A stretch of DNA of 64,000 nt, taken from positions 43,500,194-43,564,193 of the forward strand of contig CP136069.1 of assembly GCA_032622095.1 (NCBI GenBank). The letters run 5' to 3'. Below are positions 1 through 10,361 of this stretch, piece by piece. Position 1 is the stretch's first letter, and the number at the start of each line of letters is the position of its first letter. The notes beneath the pieces were generated by a model. It made no database searches. It was not told where the DNA came from and saw nothing but the letters and a program-made list of their open reading frames with translations. The stretch comes from Siphonodentalium dalli (Eukaryota > Mollusca > Scaphopoda > Gadilida > Siphonodentaliidae). A program made the position numbers and the translations under genes.

Positions 1-221
1 AGAATCAGTTTTTAGAACTTGAAAGAACACAATTCGTCGTAATGAAATAATGTGAGAAAAGAAATCAGTTCGGTTCCGCTTTACATTTGTGTTCGTCACC
101 GGAATTGTTTGAAGTTTTACAAGAGTTTTGTTGGCATGTCTGCTTCAATGGAATAAGTGTCTGATGTGTGTGAATGAAGTAGGGCCCCAGTCTATCTTGG
201 GGCAGACGATATAAAAATTAG
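1..221 (+). promoter_or_regulatory. 5' flank / 5' leader of the first exon
   Basis: This sequence lies upstream of the ATG at 222. It holds several upstream ATGs: a 6-codon uORF opening at 136 and closing at 156, a 16-codon uORF opening at 163 and closing at 213, and a 2-codon ATG-AAG-stop at 173. A TATAAAA word lies only about 12 bases before the main ATG, too close to be its promoter. If the main ATG is used, the leader would be inhibitory by uORF load. The transcription start cannot be placed. An upstream splice acceptor cannot be excluded, for example at the AG near 205, but its pyrimidine tract is poor. Confidence 0.3.
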
Positions 222-369
222 ATGTACTTTCCGGAAGTGGAGCCCCGCCCCGAGTCAGGTGACGAAGGAACGATGCCCGCTGGGTTCTATAAGACGCAGT
301 ATGGATATTATGAATCGTCAGATGAGTACTGCATGGATTTAGAGGAGGAACCAGTCGTCGAGAGCCCAG
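222..369 (+). CDS. first coding exon of an unidentified host gene (partial)
   Basis: An ATG at 222 opens 49 full codons plus one base, up to a splice donor at 370 (CCAG then GTTAGT). The codon immediately before the ATG is an in-frame TAG, so this ATG starts the protein. The peptide begins MYFPEVEPRPESGDEG, continues with a Tyr-rich patch (QYGYYESSDEY, residues 26-36) and ends acidic (DLEEEPVVESP, residues 39-49). Read unspliced, the frame stops at once inside the donor (GGT-TAG), as expected for an exon edge. The exon is richer in GC than its surroundings and does not overlap any repeat seen here. It is acidic and low in hydrophobics, with no signal peptide or membrane segment, which would suit the disordered N-terminus of a nuclear or regulatory protein (inference). 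I do not recognise the family, and the next exon is not identifiable in the window, so the intron is either very long or contains undetected exons. Confidence 0.6.
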
Positions 370-857
370 GTTAGTCCCGCGTTATATCGATGCCAACTGT
401 ATCCCCCATAGGATAGGATAGGATATTTTTATTTCAATATACACATATTAATACATGATACATTTGACAAATATTACATTGTATATTCGAGGGGGTGGCA
501 TAGTCAGGCTAGACTGTCTTACTGCCGCCCCCTTAAAGACGAAAAGATGTTACGATAGGCGGTCAGGGTTCATTTTACAATGCACGGCTAAATAATTATG
601 TATCTCACAATGGTTGCATTTAACTGGATTATATGCATGGAGGATATACGTCTAGATAAATCGATTATTGGTTACTCGATGGTTTGTCTCTTTCTTGTCA
701 GTGAGATGTTCCTTGAAAGTCGAGTAGGAATGTGTTGAGTGAGGTTGTGGATTGCGATATAGCGGAAGTCACTTATTGACGAGCTACCACACAGTCGGGA
801 CATCTTTGATTGTTGCATTTAATTGTTACGCGGACCCAGTGGCTCAGTCAGTATCAT
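370..857 (-). mobile_element. probable LINE 3' end (minus strand) inside the first intron
   Basis: After the splice donor, three GGATA repeats (411-425) are followed by TTTTTATTTC. Read on the minus strand this is a polyadenylation-like AATAAAAA followed by a short (TATCC)n tail, as several invertebrate LINEs end. The block at 480-535 (GGGGGTGGCATAGTCAGGCT) would be the 3' untranslated part. No reverse transcriptase is present, and no reading frame is recognised upstream on the minus strand, so this is a short 5'-truncated copy at most. Confidence 0.35.
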
Positions 858-1086
858 TTAACCCTTTCATGGCGGGAGTTGCTCTGGCACAGCATTACAT
901 ATCATGTGCTCAGTGCATTATCTTATATGTGCGAGACTCTGGCTTACAGGGTCGAGGTCATTATTGCTAGGCCAATGCATTATCTTAGATATGCGAGGCT
1001 CCCTATGGGAGACTCGCATATATAAGAGAATGCTTTGGAACAATGTTTTCACAAATTTCAGGAAGCTCCAGTCATGGAAGGGTTAA
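858..1086. mobile_element. TTAA-flanked MITE, CCCTTTCATG-ended (piggyBac-like)
   Basis: TTAA sites at 858-861 and 1083-1086 flank inverted ends: CCCTTTCATGGC on the left and the complement of CCCTTCCATGAC on the right. TTAA targets with CCC-starting ends are typical of the piggyBac superfamily. The 229-bp element has no coding capacity. Its centre (about 968-1045) is the palindrome CCAATGCATTATCTTAGATA, which returns as TATATAAGAGAATGC, the same hairpin found in MITEs with other ends in this window. The left part (905-935) carries a decayed second arm. Confidence 0.7.
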
Positions 1087-1338
1087 GAAATAACACTTCT
1101 TTCGATTAACCCCTTTTATACTAAATCGATTCTTCCATTCAGTTATAAAAATATACATTGATAGCGTCTATTATTCACTGCGAGTGGTGTACCGGTAATA
1201 ACAGCAGACAACGGACAAAATAATATGTAGATACAGTAATGCAAGAGCAGAATGATTCCTATTCATTTGTGGGACATGTTCAGATAATAAATTCAACAAA
1301 CGACATAAATAGTTCATATGGGAACTTACTCGTCAATT
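1087..1338. repeat. dispersed repeat, copy 1
   Basis: The part at about 1150-1310 resembles 7780-7935: both contain GCAGAATGATTC, then GGGA(C/A)ATGTTCAG, then a TTCAACAAAC word, in the same order and spacing. No gene is visible. The repeat family is not identified. Confidence 0.45.
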
Positions 1339-1648
1339 TATCAATTTTATGGAGAAACATATGTATATTGGTGAAAACTGGACGTGTTTGACTAATACTG
1401 GGATTAAATGATAAGAAATAACTCTTGTTTCGATTAAGGTTATGAGTTATAACCGAACAGTTTGAAGATAAATTAACTTTATAACGTGTTATATATTTTG
1501 ACTTCAAATATTCAGTTATAACTGCATAACTCCAACCCTTTCTATATTAAACACTAAATGACGAGTTATTTCTTATCATTTAATCCCAGTATTAGTCAAA
1601 CACGTCCAGTTTTCACCAATATACATGTTTCGCTATAAAATTGATACA
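1339..1648. repeat. long inverted repeat (foldback)
   Basis: A left arm of about 93 bp (1339-1431) matches the reverse complement of the right arm (1559-1648) almost base for base. Examples are ACTAATACTGGGATTAAATG on the left and CATTTAATCCCAGTATTAGT on the right, including the core GACGTGTTTGAC. The loop is about 127 bp and AT-rich. The open frame on the minus strand here merely crosses the left arm. This is most likely a palindromic MITE or foldback element. Confidence 0.75.
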
Positions 1649-1870
1649 TTTTTTGCGATCAACAACTATGATTTTGGAATAAACATCAGTTCTGTCCATC
1701 ACTTATACAGTTGAATAGAAATTTGATCTTCATTGTTTCGATTCGTCGGGTCAATCGGAACCGACATTGCTGGTATCGTGCCACACATGTGTGCAGTTGC
1801 CACTGTTGCGCACACATATGTACTTTCTGGAGGAATGACACATACCGATTAATGTTATCGATATATAACC
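1649..1870. other. no recognised feature
   Basis: AT-rich sequence with no repeat partner found in the window and no credible gene. Reading frames crossing it run on into the element at 1871 and lack any recognisable motif. Confidence 0.4.
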
Positions 1871-2372
1871 TTAAAGGTACGGTTGGCCTTGGCGGTGGGT
1901 ATCCTGTGAAAATATTTCCACCCGTCAAAAACCGCCACAAACAGAAGGAACAACAAAATGTAGATATACTTTGTGCGTATACAAATAAGAAATATCGCAT
2001 AAACAGTATGTTATTGTCATATTTTTGACCATTGTTATGTAAACAAAAGCATAAAAAGTTACTTTTCTGGTGTTTGTTTATATTATGATGGTAAACACAA
2101 AGAGCGTTCTTTGTGGGTGAATTCCTGTTATGGAACGAATAAAGAGCGTTTATGCCATTTGTGTGTGATTAGCCAGCAGAATTGTGCTGTCTTCTGTAAC
2201 ACAATCAGGCTCTTGCTTAGGTAAAATATAGTAAATCTTTATGATAACATGCTGTTTACGCGATGATCATGGTATATATGAACGAAACTGTATGCGTTTT
2301 AATGTTTTTCTGTTTACGGTGATTGGAACAAATATGAATATTTTCGACAACTAAGGCCTCACGTGCCTTTAA
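1871..2372 (+). mobile_element. TTAA-flanked MITE, family A (copy 1)
   Basis: TTAA at 1871-1874 and 2369-2372 bound inverted ends AGGTACGG/AGGCACGTG with a GGCCTT(G/A)G continuation. The 502-bp body is nearly identical to 30539-31041 in the same orientation, so both are recent. It is non-coding and contains the recurring word AAAGAGCGTT twice, around 2099 and 2141. It is related in reverse orientation to 9060-9596 and to 59811-60402. Confidence 0.8.
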
Positions 2373-2517
2373 TGGCACAAACAACTGTCTTCAGTATTCC
2401 CTGAATTTACAGCTTATGATTAAAATATAGCCCACTAACCAATCATAAACTGTCCTGCAAATGGCGATGTTCGTTCCATTCCAGATAAGCGCCATTTACA
2501 ATATGTGCTAAGGGAGG
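2373..2517. other. no recognised feature
   Basis: AT-rich spacer between two MITEs. Nothing supportable is visible. Confidence 0.4.
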
Positions 2518-2740
2518 TTAAAGTGATGTGAAACACTCCGGTATGGTGATAATATAGAATTGGAGAATATATTGTTCAGAGTAGTTATTTTTACAAATAT
2601 TATATCTAAATTGACAACACAGACCGTCATTATTATATATTAATTAAATGCAGTGACTGCCGATGGCAAAATTGTTTTCGTTGGTTTATTGCCGATAGAA
2701 GCGTCCCGATTCGAGTAGTAAATATTTACAATTTAGCGTA
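2518..2740 (+). mobile_element. dispersed element, family B (copy 1)
   Basis: It begins at a TTAA (2518) with AAGTGATGTGAAACACTCCG and ends near AATATTTACAATT. The same sequence appears in reverse orientation at 8836-9046, where it follows a piece of family A. No coding content. It could be a TTAA-type MITE, but the second TTAA is not seen. Confidence 0.6.
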
Positions 2741-2891
2741 GTTCAGACAATGTTTTCTATGGACTAGTACGGTCGATTTGCTTGAGATTTTCAGTGATGT
2801 TAGTAAAATGCTAAATTCCTCCAGTTGGCACAGCACCTGAATACTAACTTACCAGTTTCTCGCACCGGAACGAGTACATGATATGTCTTTA

Positions 2892-2987
2892 AGGGCGATT
2901 ACACATGAAGCTGCAAGAAAATATCTGCAAGAAAATATCAGGTACAATTGTACTCTGATAGTTTCTTGCTGCAAAGATTACGCCCGT
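2892..2987. mobile_element. small palindromic MITE
   Basis: GGGCGATTACACATGAAGC and GCTGCAAGAAA on the left mirror TTTCTTGCTGCAAAGATTACGCCC on the right as a hairpin of about 96 bp. The apex is the perfect palindrome GTACAATTGTAC. Ends starting GGGCG would suit a PIF/Harbinger-like or other MITE, but the target duplication is not clear. Confidence 0.65.
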
Positions 2988-3986
2988 GAGAAAGCGGCGG
3001 GTTAGTTGACGTTGATTGAGCTCAATGTGACTAGTGTTCGTCGTGTTTGTTGAAGTGAATTACTGCGGGCAAACAACCTATAGTCCATATCGAATATTCA
3101 TAGAGTTATAAAGTGCTATGGAAAATTTAAAATACCACCTATTTTAACGAGAAAGGAACGCACCCTCGTCGTTGGAGTAGGGATGTGTGTTCGGGGACGC
3201 GGTGAGCTCTGATGTATGTTCTCATTACTTGATATTCCAACCAGTGTAACTAGTTGCACATCTTCCTACTTTTGGTCAAAATTTTGGTTTGGTTCATCTA
3301 TGCATCCCCTCTATGCATACAGTCCAAATTAAAGTAAAACAACTAAATCAAGGCATGCATGTGAGGTACCAAATTATAAAGCATCCCCATATACGCAGAG
3401 GGTTTCCGTTCGGGGGTGTCCACCTTGGGAAATTCAAAGCCAAACCAAGCCACATTATATACGCTCCTGTCTACTGTAAGGCGCTCATTTATACATGTCT
3501 ATCGATGATGGAACGGATCATTCAAAGTCAGTATCCGCATGACGCTATCGGCGTCATAATACCCATGTCAGTTGTATGGTGACTGTTGCAAATGACGTGT
3601 GATGAGAATGTATAAATTTCCTCTCGATCTGTCTCGATCGGAAATTCCAATTCACTCGTTTACCTCCGTAACGACTACATTAATTCCCCGGCTTTGTATT
3701 AGCCCAACGCACGTTGTTGTCCAGGTGAGCACATGCATGTTTACACGGATAGACGCTTGCGTTCAACCAAAGTGATCGCATCCCAACCAGAGAAACAACT
3801 ATTTGTTTCGCGATGGTTAATTCCAAAAAAAGCGTCGTCTCTTCTGCGGAAAATAAATTAAACAACGGGCATTTGGGATTCGATAAGGTCGGAATAACAT
3901 GTTTCCACTACATTTTTGTCGAAGCACATTTCCGATTGGAATGACAAAATAAATGCCCTAGGATAGCACTGAGATGGCCAATTTGT
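2988..3986. other. no recognised feature (1 kb)
   Basis: No repeat partner, splice-bounded exon or motif-bearing frame was found. Open frames here (for example 3289-3582) have no recognisable domain and look like chance. Confidence 0.4.
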
Positions 3987-4342
3987 TTAACCCTTTACCC
4001 AACAGAAGGGCCCTGTGCCAATGCATTCTCTTATATATGCGAGTCGACCATATGTCGCCTCGCATATATAAGAGAATGCATTGGCTTAACACATTAAAAA
4101 TTATAAAATTGTTTTTTTAGGCCAATGCATTCTCTTATATATGCGAGGCGACCTATGGTCGACTCGCATATATAAGATAATGCATTGGCACAGGGTATAA
4201 CTATAACCATCACAATGTGGTCAATGAGCCGGTTCCAATGATATCCATATTTGTATGGTTTTATTGAGACAGACCGAAGATATTTTAGGCTGTTGAAGCT
4301 TTATTTGGCCGGTTTTGGCCGGTTTGTTGGGTAAAGGGCTAA
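3987..4342 (+). mobile_element. TTAA MITE, CCCTTTACCCAACA-ended, complete
   Basis: TTAA at 3987 and its mutated partner CTAA at 4339 bound 14-bp perfect inverted ends, CCCTTTACCCAACA and TGTTGGGTAAAGGG. The interior carries two copies of the conserved hairpin (about 4019-4084 and 4121-4189), then a unique segment (4195-4320). A truncated inverted copy lies at 5097-5455. Non-coding; piggyBac-like by its TTAA target and CCC ends. Confidence 0.85.
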
Positions 4343-4662
4343 GCCTAACAGAAATGTCAGTTCCTCGCATATTGCAATTTGAAAGACTTGGTGCAACTGA
4401 TTGGAATGCACATTTATATGCATGTATATAGTAAACTGCTTACCATTTATGAACTGTAGCTGCTGATGGATATCAAAGGGAGATCATTTATACTTCAGAA
4501 TTAGGTGAAATGGTTTTGAACAGAAAATTATATTTCTAAACTGGAAAGCTAATATTGTGATCTATAGTGTGTTAGTTAAAATATATTTATTTTGTTAGGA
4601 AAAATGGCTTTTGTCTTGAAACCAAGGAAGTGACATATTTAGGAACGGTGCCACTGCAAATT
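4343..4662. other. no recognised feature
   Basis: AT-rich spacer with no repeat partner or credible frame. Confidence 0.4.
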
Positions 4663-4806
4663 GCGCTATCTGTATATATTGCACTATCTGTATATATTCC
4701 GCTATCTGTATATATTGCACTATCTGTATATATTCAGCTATCTGTATATATTCCGCTATCTGTATATATTCCGCTATCTGTATATATTGCACTATCTGTA
4801 TAAATT
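4663..4806. repeat. 18-bp minisatellite, 8 units
   Basis: Eight head-to-tail units of the form NNNCTATCTGTATATATT, differing mainly in their first three bases (GCG, GCA, CCG, CAG). The 18-bp period keeps a minus-strand frame open as a 6-residue repeat, which is a by-product of the array and not evidence of a protein. Confidence 0.95.
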
Positions 4807-5096
4807 CAGAAAAACGAACCAAGTCTTGCACTAACTGAGTGTACTATATAGCTATTAATGAATCAACTAGTTTGAAAGTGTAGCTTTGTTTGTGGACGAT
4901 GCGATTTGGTTCCCGACTACTATGACTACTATAAATTGGTCGGGGACTATATGATTTGATCCCCGACAAAACTTTAAAATTTGGTCCTGCTCGTGATGTG
5001 GACCAAATCGTGAGAGTCGGTGACCAAAGCGTCAACTGTGTACATGTGAATGATCGCGTGAAATGGTCCGGGACCAAACAGAAGATTTCCATTAAT
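4807..5096. repeat. spacer with a GGTCCCCGAC-like repeat
   Basis: Contains several TTGGT-CCCGAC and CGGGGAC words in both orientations (4905-5080). Related words occur at 7590-7675 (AGTTCCCCGACC, TGTGAATGA). Likely remnants of one MITE family; boundaries not resolvable. Confidence 0.3.
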
Positions 5097-5455
5097 TTAA
5101 CCCTTTACCCAACAAACCGGCCAAAAACGCCCAAATAAAGCTTCAACAGCCTAAAATATCTTCGGTCTGTCTCAATAACACCATACAAATATGGATATCA
5201 TTGGAACCGGCTCATTGACCACATTGTGATAGTTACAGTTATGCCCTGTGCCAATGCATTCTCTTATATATGCGAGTCGACCATAGGTCGCCTCGCATAT
5301 ATAAGAGAATGCATTGGCCTAAAACAAATATATAATTTTTTCTTACATTTGTTAACAATTAATATGTGTTAAGCCAATGCATTCTCTTATATATGCGAGG
5401 CGACCTATGGTCGACTCGCATATATAAGAGAATGTATTGGCACAGGGCCGCTCTG
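5097..5455 (-). mobile_element. TTAA MITE, CCCTTTACCCAACA-ended, truncated at one end
   Basis: TTAA at 5097 and CCCTTTACCCAACA at 5101 start an inverted copy of 3987-4342. The unique segment comes first, then two copies of the hairpin (about 5249-5318 and 5373-5442). Homology stops near 5455, so the terminal repeat on this side is missing. Confidence 0.8.
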
Positions 5456-5759
5456 AATGTTGATTTTGAGCCCATCGACTCCACCTCAGGTTTCAAAAAG
5501 AGACACGCAGGTTTCAATCATAAATGTACCCCACGATTAGCGAGAACACGTGTTTTTTTTATCCCCACCACAATGGGTCTACAACTCCAAGTTTACTGTG
5601 TTTCACATCCGATCCGTTTATTTATTCAGATCAATAAGATGAATTCATAGCAAAGGCAGAAAGTGTTGTTTCTGCAACTGTTTTCCCATTCTGCTCTACA
5701 GTTTACTCATGCATGTACATTGTACAACTCTAAAAGCCATTGCCAACACTGTATAGCTG
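5456..5759. other. no recognised feature
   Basis: No domain-bearing frame. The region may be 5' debris of the following LINE fragment. Confidence 0.35.
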
Positions 5760-6300
5760 TGTGCAAACCCTACCGAAAAATCAACTGCCCCTACTTTCTT
5801 GCGACAAGATATGACAATTCATCCATCCAGCTACCGTAAACTATGGAATAGCCTTCCACCAGAAGCAAAATGTTGTGACTCAGTTTCAGAATTCAAGAGA
5901 CATATCTCCAAAGATCGCAATACCATACCATCATATCGTTATAAAACGTTTACAAGACCAGGGTCAAATCCACCACTGTCGTCTGGGAACCTATTACAGT
6001 AACTTGAAATATGACCTGTTTTGTAATCACCTAAATAATAATCCATTCTGCGATTGTGGGGAACTTGAGACCTCCGAACATTTTTTACTTCACTGTCCGA
6101 TTTACAAAAACGAGAGAGATAACTGTTTTGTGGGTCCTATTATGACATTAAATGTGAACACTTTGCTTAATGGATCGGTTAATTTAACGTACAGTGAAAA
6201 TGCAGTCATTTTCATGTCACTCCAACATTTCATATATAGAACCAAACGATTGAACTGTGAATCATCACTGACTGACATACATACCTCATCTAAAGGGTAG
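5760..6300 (+). mobile_element. LINE C-terminal fragment, frameshifted
   Basis: Two overlapping plus-strand frames give the usual tail of a non-LTR retrotransposon protein. The first (about 5799-6002) has HPSSYRKLWNSLPPEAK, the 'LWNSLP' block. The second (about 5950-6300) has HHCRLGTYYSNLK, then the zinc knuckle CDCGELETSEHFLLHCP and a closing stop at 6298. At least two frame breaks separate the blocks, and a third piece resembling the segment before LWNSLP lies upstream (about 5775-5815). No reverse transcriptase is present. The knuckle (C-x-C-x8-H-x4-C) is the nucleic-acid-binding end of CR1/L2/Jockey-type ORF2 proteins in many invertebrates. The copy is dead. Confidence 0.75.
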
Positions 6301-6720
6301 TGAAAACAAATCAGAGCGCTCTCACAGCAAAATTATGTAATGCGGGGGGGGGGGGGTCGGACCTGCAGCGATCAGCCGCGGATATGCTCGCGGGTGTTTG
6401 TGGAGCGGACAATTCGTCACTCGAGACCAAAAAATTATGAAGCAATTTTATATCGCGGAAATGGCCACGAATAAGCCTAGGCTTACTGCCAGATCCCCTA
6501 ATCTCACATGTATGTTTGTGTATGTTATATTTGTATTTATGTGCCTACTTGAGAAATAAAATATTGTTTACACTAAAAGTCAACTGCACAATTCACGCAT
6601 GCAAATGTTACTTATCACAGAGATGGAGCATATATACACTGAGAAAAAATCGGGTCAAATTGACTAAGTTATGGTTAGTCAGAAGCAAAATCATGTTTAA
6701 TATTCATTGCTAAATGTTCA
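6301..6720. other. no gene; 13-base poly-G tract
   Basis: A run of 13 G (6344-6356) follows the LINE fragment. The rest holds no recognised feature. Confidence 0.4.
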
Positions 6721-7252
6721 ATTTCCGACTAAATCCTGAAAAAGTTACCCATAATTCTGCTGTGGTAATGGAGTCGATTAATTAGGGCATTACTGTATAT
6801 CCCTCAACAGACAAAAATTGTAATCTGCACGAGTTTTAGAGAATTGATAAAACTTGTCCTGCTTTCAACTCGGTGTCGGATTACGGGTATATCGTCTGGA
6901 TGAGAATTGGAATAATTTCCACCAAATTACATTTTCACCTTTCCGGTGACTATTACAAGTTAGTCGTTATGACGCAATCCTGGTATAATGCCCCAATCAG
7001 TCGTTTTGACTGATAATTAAGACAAACATCATCATAGTCATTATGAATAATGTTCTGAATTATGACTAAATTTAGTTATCCTATGGGCAAACTTTTAACT
7101 AACCTAAGTTAGTCATATTGGCTACCCCCCCCCCCCCGCACATTTATATATCAAGTGCATGAGGCTGAAAAATAAGGAGTTTTATCTACATTAAAATTCT
7201 CATCAGCCGTAATCGACTTCCCAGTCGGAACAGCCTATAAATGGTCCCACTT
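6721..7252. repeat. dispersed repeat and poly-C tract
   Basis: The part at 6721-6797 matches 55525-55606 closely (CCGACTAAATCCTGAAAA, ATAATTCTGCTGTGG, GGGCATTACTGTA). A run of 13 C sits at 7125-7137. The rest (6798-7124) is AT-rich with scattered GTTAGTCA/TGACTAA words in both orientations, suggesting an old MITE. Confidence 0.45.
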
Positions 7253-7422
7253 CTTGACAGGGTTCCTCGAATGATTTATTGCGTATTCTGACAGGGTTCC
7301 TCGAATGATGTATTGCGTATTCTGACAGGGTTCCTCGAATGATTTATTGCGTATTCTGACAGGGTTCCTCGAATGATGTATTGCGTATTCTGACATGGTT
7401 CCTCGAATGATGTATTGCGTAT
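7253..7422. repeat. 34-bp minisatellite, 5 units
   Basis: Five direct units of TCTGACAGGGTTCCTCGAAT followed by GAT(T/G)TATTGCGTAT. Units 1 and 3 have TTTATT while 2, 4 and 5 have TGTATT, so part of the array expanded as a dimer. No coding role is evident. Confidence 0.95.
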
Positions 7423-8183
7423 TCGGAAGCCATCTATCCAATGATCCAATTTGATCTAATATACAAAACGCAAGAAAGCATTTACCTGCAATAGTGTCTT
7501 AACTATGCATGATACGATGGCAAGCACAATATTGATATCCTTTCTACAGAATGTTCCCCATATTAGAAAATGCATGTAAACGCAGACAATTTCCCCGGCA
7601 TAGTCCCTGACTAAATCAGAGGCAAAAATAGTTCCCCGACCAAAAATATGACGCCGACTATTTCTCACCATGTGAATGACCCTTAAGCATGTGATAAAAT
7701 GTCCATGGCTATCATTGCTGATGAAAAAGCCGCCTTAATCCTTTCAATAGTAAATGGATTCTCCCATTGAGCCATACAAGTTTACATTGGAACGGTTGAT
7801 TATTCATTTGGGGGTGGGTGTTCAGGTCATAAATGCAAACAACAGACGAATAACAGATAATACAAAAGCAGAATGATTCATTGGTGGGAAATGTTCAGTT
7901 AATAAGTTCAACAAACAACCATTGGTACATTTTAGATACCATAATATAATCATATCTCACCTATGGTCCCATTAACATGAGGAACTGAAGTTTTTAAACG
8001 TTTTGAAGCGTCCATACTTTCGTTTCGACCAGAAGCAATATACAATAAAGAGCGTTTTCAATTTTGATCGTTGCTACTCTTTTTTATCGTAAAAAAGAAT
8101 CACTGCTTTTGTGGATTTTTGCGATGCATGACCAACTGATGGTGATTGGGTAACTATTAGCAAAATGTTCTACCAATCATCGA
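7423..8183. repeat. spacer containing dispersed repeat copy 2
   Basis: About 7780-7935 is the partner of 1150-1310. The rest has the AGTTCCCCGACC words noted for 4807-5096, and an AATAAAGAGCGTTTT word at 8044 shared with family A elements. No gene seen. Confidence 0.4.
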
Positions 8184-8664
8184 CAAGCCTGAGTATAAGG
8201 TGCCTGTCATTTGCAGAATGAGGTCCCCAGAGGGTGAATATGGTGATGCTATCCCGCATAGCGGGCTAGCAAACCAAATTCACCCTCAGGGGACCTCATT
8301 CTGCATGCCCACATCTGCAATGGGAGACATAGACTCAGATTGAAGTTCCCAAATGGTGAATATTGTGGTGTACACCCATTGGGAACCTCGATTTTGCAAT
8401 GTGTCATCTGCCAATTTGGGGGATATAGAGAAACTAAACTAAACAAGAAATAGAATCTACGTGAAGAAGTTTCTATATAAATTTGATAATAACAAGAAAC
8501 TTTCCAGAGAAGATGTGGCCAGAGAAGATGTGGCCTAAGCAGAATGAGGTCACCAGAGGATGAGTTTTGTGATACTAGCCCGCTATATGCGTGATAGCGT
8601 CACTAAATTCACCCTCTGTGGACCTCATTCGGCAAATGAAAGACACACTATAATCAGGCTTGAT
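8184..8664. mobile_element. double-hairpin element, family C (copy 1)
   Basis: Inverted ends of roughly 50 bp start CAAGCCTGA and continue through TTTGC(A/C)GAATGAGGTC. Each end is itself a palindrome: GAATGAGGTCCCCAGAGGGT returns as CACCCTCAGGGGACCTCATTC around a GC-rich turn. The central part has a weaker hairpin (CCAAATGGTGAAT with ACACCCATTGGGA). The second complete copy is 24693-25150. Non-coding. Confidence 0.75.
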
Positions 8665-8741
8665 CAGCAACCTAAGTCGGTCACTTGCTGCATTGATAAT
8701 TCTGTATTCGTCCTACTTTTATATTCGGCCTACTGTCAGTG

Positions 8742-9059
8742 TTAAAGGCACAGGCGGCGTTCATTGCAGATATATTCATATTTGTTCAAATCGCCATCGA
8801 CAGAAGGAATATTAAAATATATATAGTTTTGTTCAATTGTAAATATTTACTATACTCGATTCGGGACGCATCTATCGGCGATAAACTGACGAAATGATTT
8901 CGCCATCGAGCGTCACTGCATTTAATTAATATATAAGAATGACGATGAGTGTTGTCAATTTGGATATGATATTTGTAAAAATTACTACTTTCAACAATGA
9001 TTATTCTCAATTTATCACCCTACCGGAGTGCTTCACGTCACTTTAATTGGATAGAAATG
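8742..9059. mobile_element. family A fragment joined to family B element
   Basis: TTAA at 8742 starts 94 bp that repeat the left end of the neighbouring element at 9060. At about 8836 the sequence switches to the reverse copy of family B (partner 2518-2740), ending at TTAA 9043-9046. The arrangement fits a B insertion or a duplication of the A end during insertion. Confidence 0.55.
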
Positions 9060-9596
9060 TTAAAGGTACGGGCGGCGTTCGTTGCAGAAATATTCATATT
9101 TGTTCAAATCGCCATCAACAGAATGAATATTATAATATATATAGTTTTGTTCATATGCCAAACATAATCAGCGCGTAAATAGTATAATGCCGTCAAGACG
9201 TACGATGGTGTACGTAAACAAGAGCCTGCTTGTGTTACAGAAGTTGTGCTTCTATTTACACAACACAGCGCAATTCTATTGGTTAATCACACACAAATGA
9301 TATAAACGCTCTTTATTATTTCCATATCAGGAAAACAGTAACAAATAACGCTCTTTATGTTTACCATATCCGGATCTAAACAAAAGCCAAGTAATGTAAC
9401 GTTTTTTGCTTTTGTTTACATAACAAAGGGGAAAAATTGACAATAACATACTGTTTATGCCATATTTCTGATTTGTGTAAGAACAAAGTCTGTCTATATT
9501 TTACTATTCTTTCTGTTTATGGCGGTTTTTGACGGAGTTGAATATTTTAACAGCATGCCCACCGCCAACACCGCCCGTATCTTTAAACTCCCCATT
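9060..9596 (-). mobile_element. TTAA-flanked MITE, family A (copy 2, inverted)
   Basis: TTAA at 9060 and 9593 with ends AGGTACGGGCGGCG and, in reverse, AGATACGGGCGGTG. The body is the diverged reverse complement of 1871-2372 (shared AACGCTCTTTAT words and TTGCTTTTGTTTACATAACA). Non-coding. Confidence 0.7.
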
Positions 9597-9768
9597 TCCA
9601 AACAACTATTTTGTTCTCAAATCATAAGGCACTGAAACACTGGGAAAAATGTTGGAAATTGATCAATGATTATAGTCTGTTATTCATTGTGTGACAGTCG
9701 TCATATCTTTCTCAAATTAAGACGAAAAGAGGGTATGATCAAGGGTGTATCATAGCATAGCCAGCGCT
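9597..9768. other. no recognised feature
   Basis: Short AT-rich spacer. Confidence 0.4.
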
Positions 9769-10061
9769 TTAACCCTTTCAGTGCCAGGGGCCGATCTCAT
9801 CGGCCTTAATTTACGGTCTGTAAAATCGGCCCTAAAAAAATGAAAAAATAAAAAACATTTTTTTGTTTTTAGATTTATAAAACAATTATTAAAATTGTAA
9901 AAAATTGTAAAAAATAATATCAAATGATGAAAAATTGTTAGGCCAATGCATTCTCTTATATATGCGAGACGACCTATGGTCGACTCGCATATATAAGAGA
10001 ATGCATTGACACAGGGTATATGGGTTAATACAAAAATCGGCCCTGGCACTCAAAGGGTTAA
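9769..10061. mobile_element. TTAA MITE, CCCTTT(C/G)AGTGCCAGGG-ended
   Basis: TTAA at 9769 and 10058 flank inverted ends CCCTTTCAGTGCCAGGG and the complement of CCCTTTGAGTGCCAGGG. These ends differ from those at 3987, yet the interior (about 9941-10012) holds the same conserved hairpin, CCAATGCATTCTCTTATATA. This is the clearest case of one hairpin in two TTAA families. Confidence 0.85.
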
Positions 10062-10361
10062 AACTATGTTCAGCTCCATTCTGTGTCGACTCGGGCCATC
10101 TTTAACTCGAGTATTATAAATTGCCTGTGTCGCTTTAATCATAGCTTTCACCATCAACATTTGTTTGACTTTAGTTGGAAGGCTATCGCCCAAACGGAGG
10201 CAGAGATAGTTTTGGATAAATCGGAGTCTGGTCGTCCGGAAATTGCTGTTATTGACGAACACTATGTGAGAAATGTTCCAGTCTGGGGGAGTGGGTGTAT
10301 GTTAACGCTGTATAACCTCTCCTATTCTTGATGCAATTCGTTCCACCTAAATGCACACTTA
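10062..10361. other. no recognised feature
   Basis: Open on both strands, but neither reading contains a known motif. Confidence 0.35.

Noticed and set aside
210-218. TATAAAA as a core promoter for the first exon
   Set aside because: Only about 12 bases upstream of the ATG, which would leave no usable leader; coincidental AT-rich word.
4595-4831. Minus-strand frame with a 6-residue IQIAEY repeat
   Set aside because: It is the direct translation of the 18-bp minisatellite; no start context or non-repeat domain.
4660-7430. CRISPR-like arrays at 4663 and 7253
   Set aside because: Units abut without spacers and the genome is eukaryotic; these are minisatellites.
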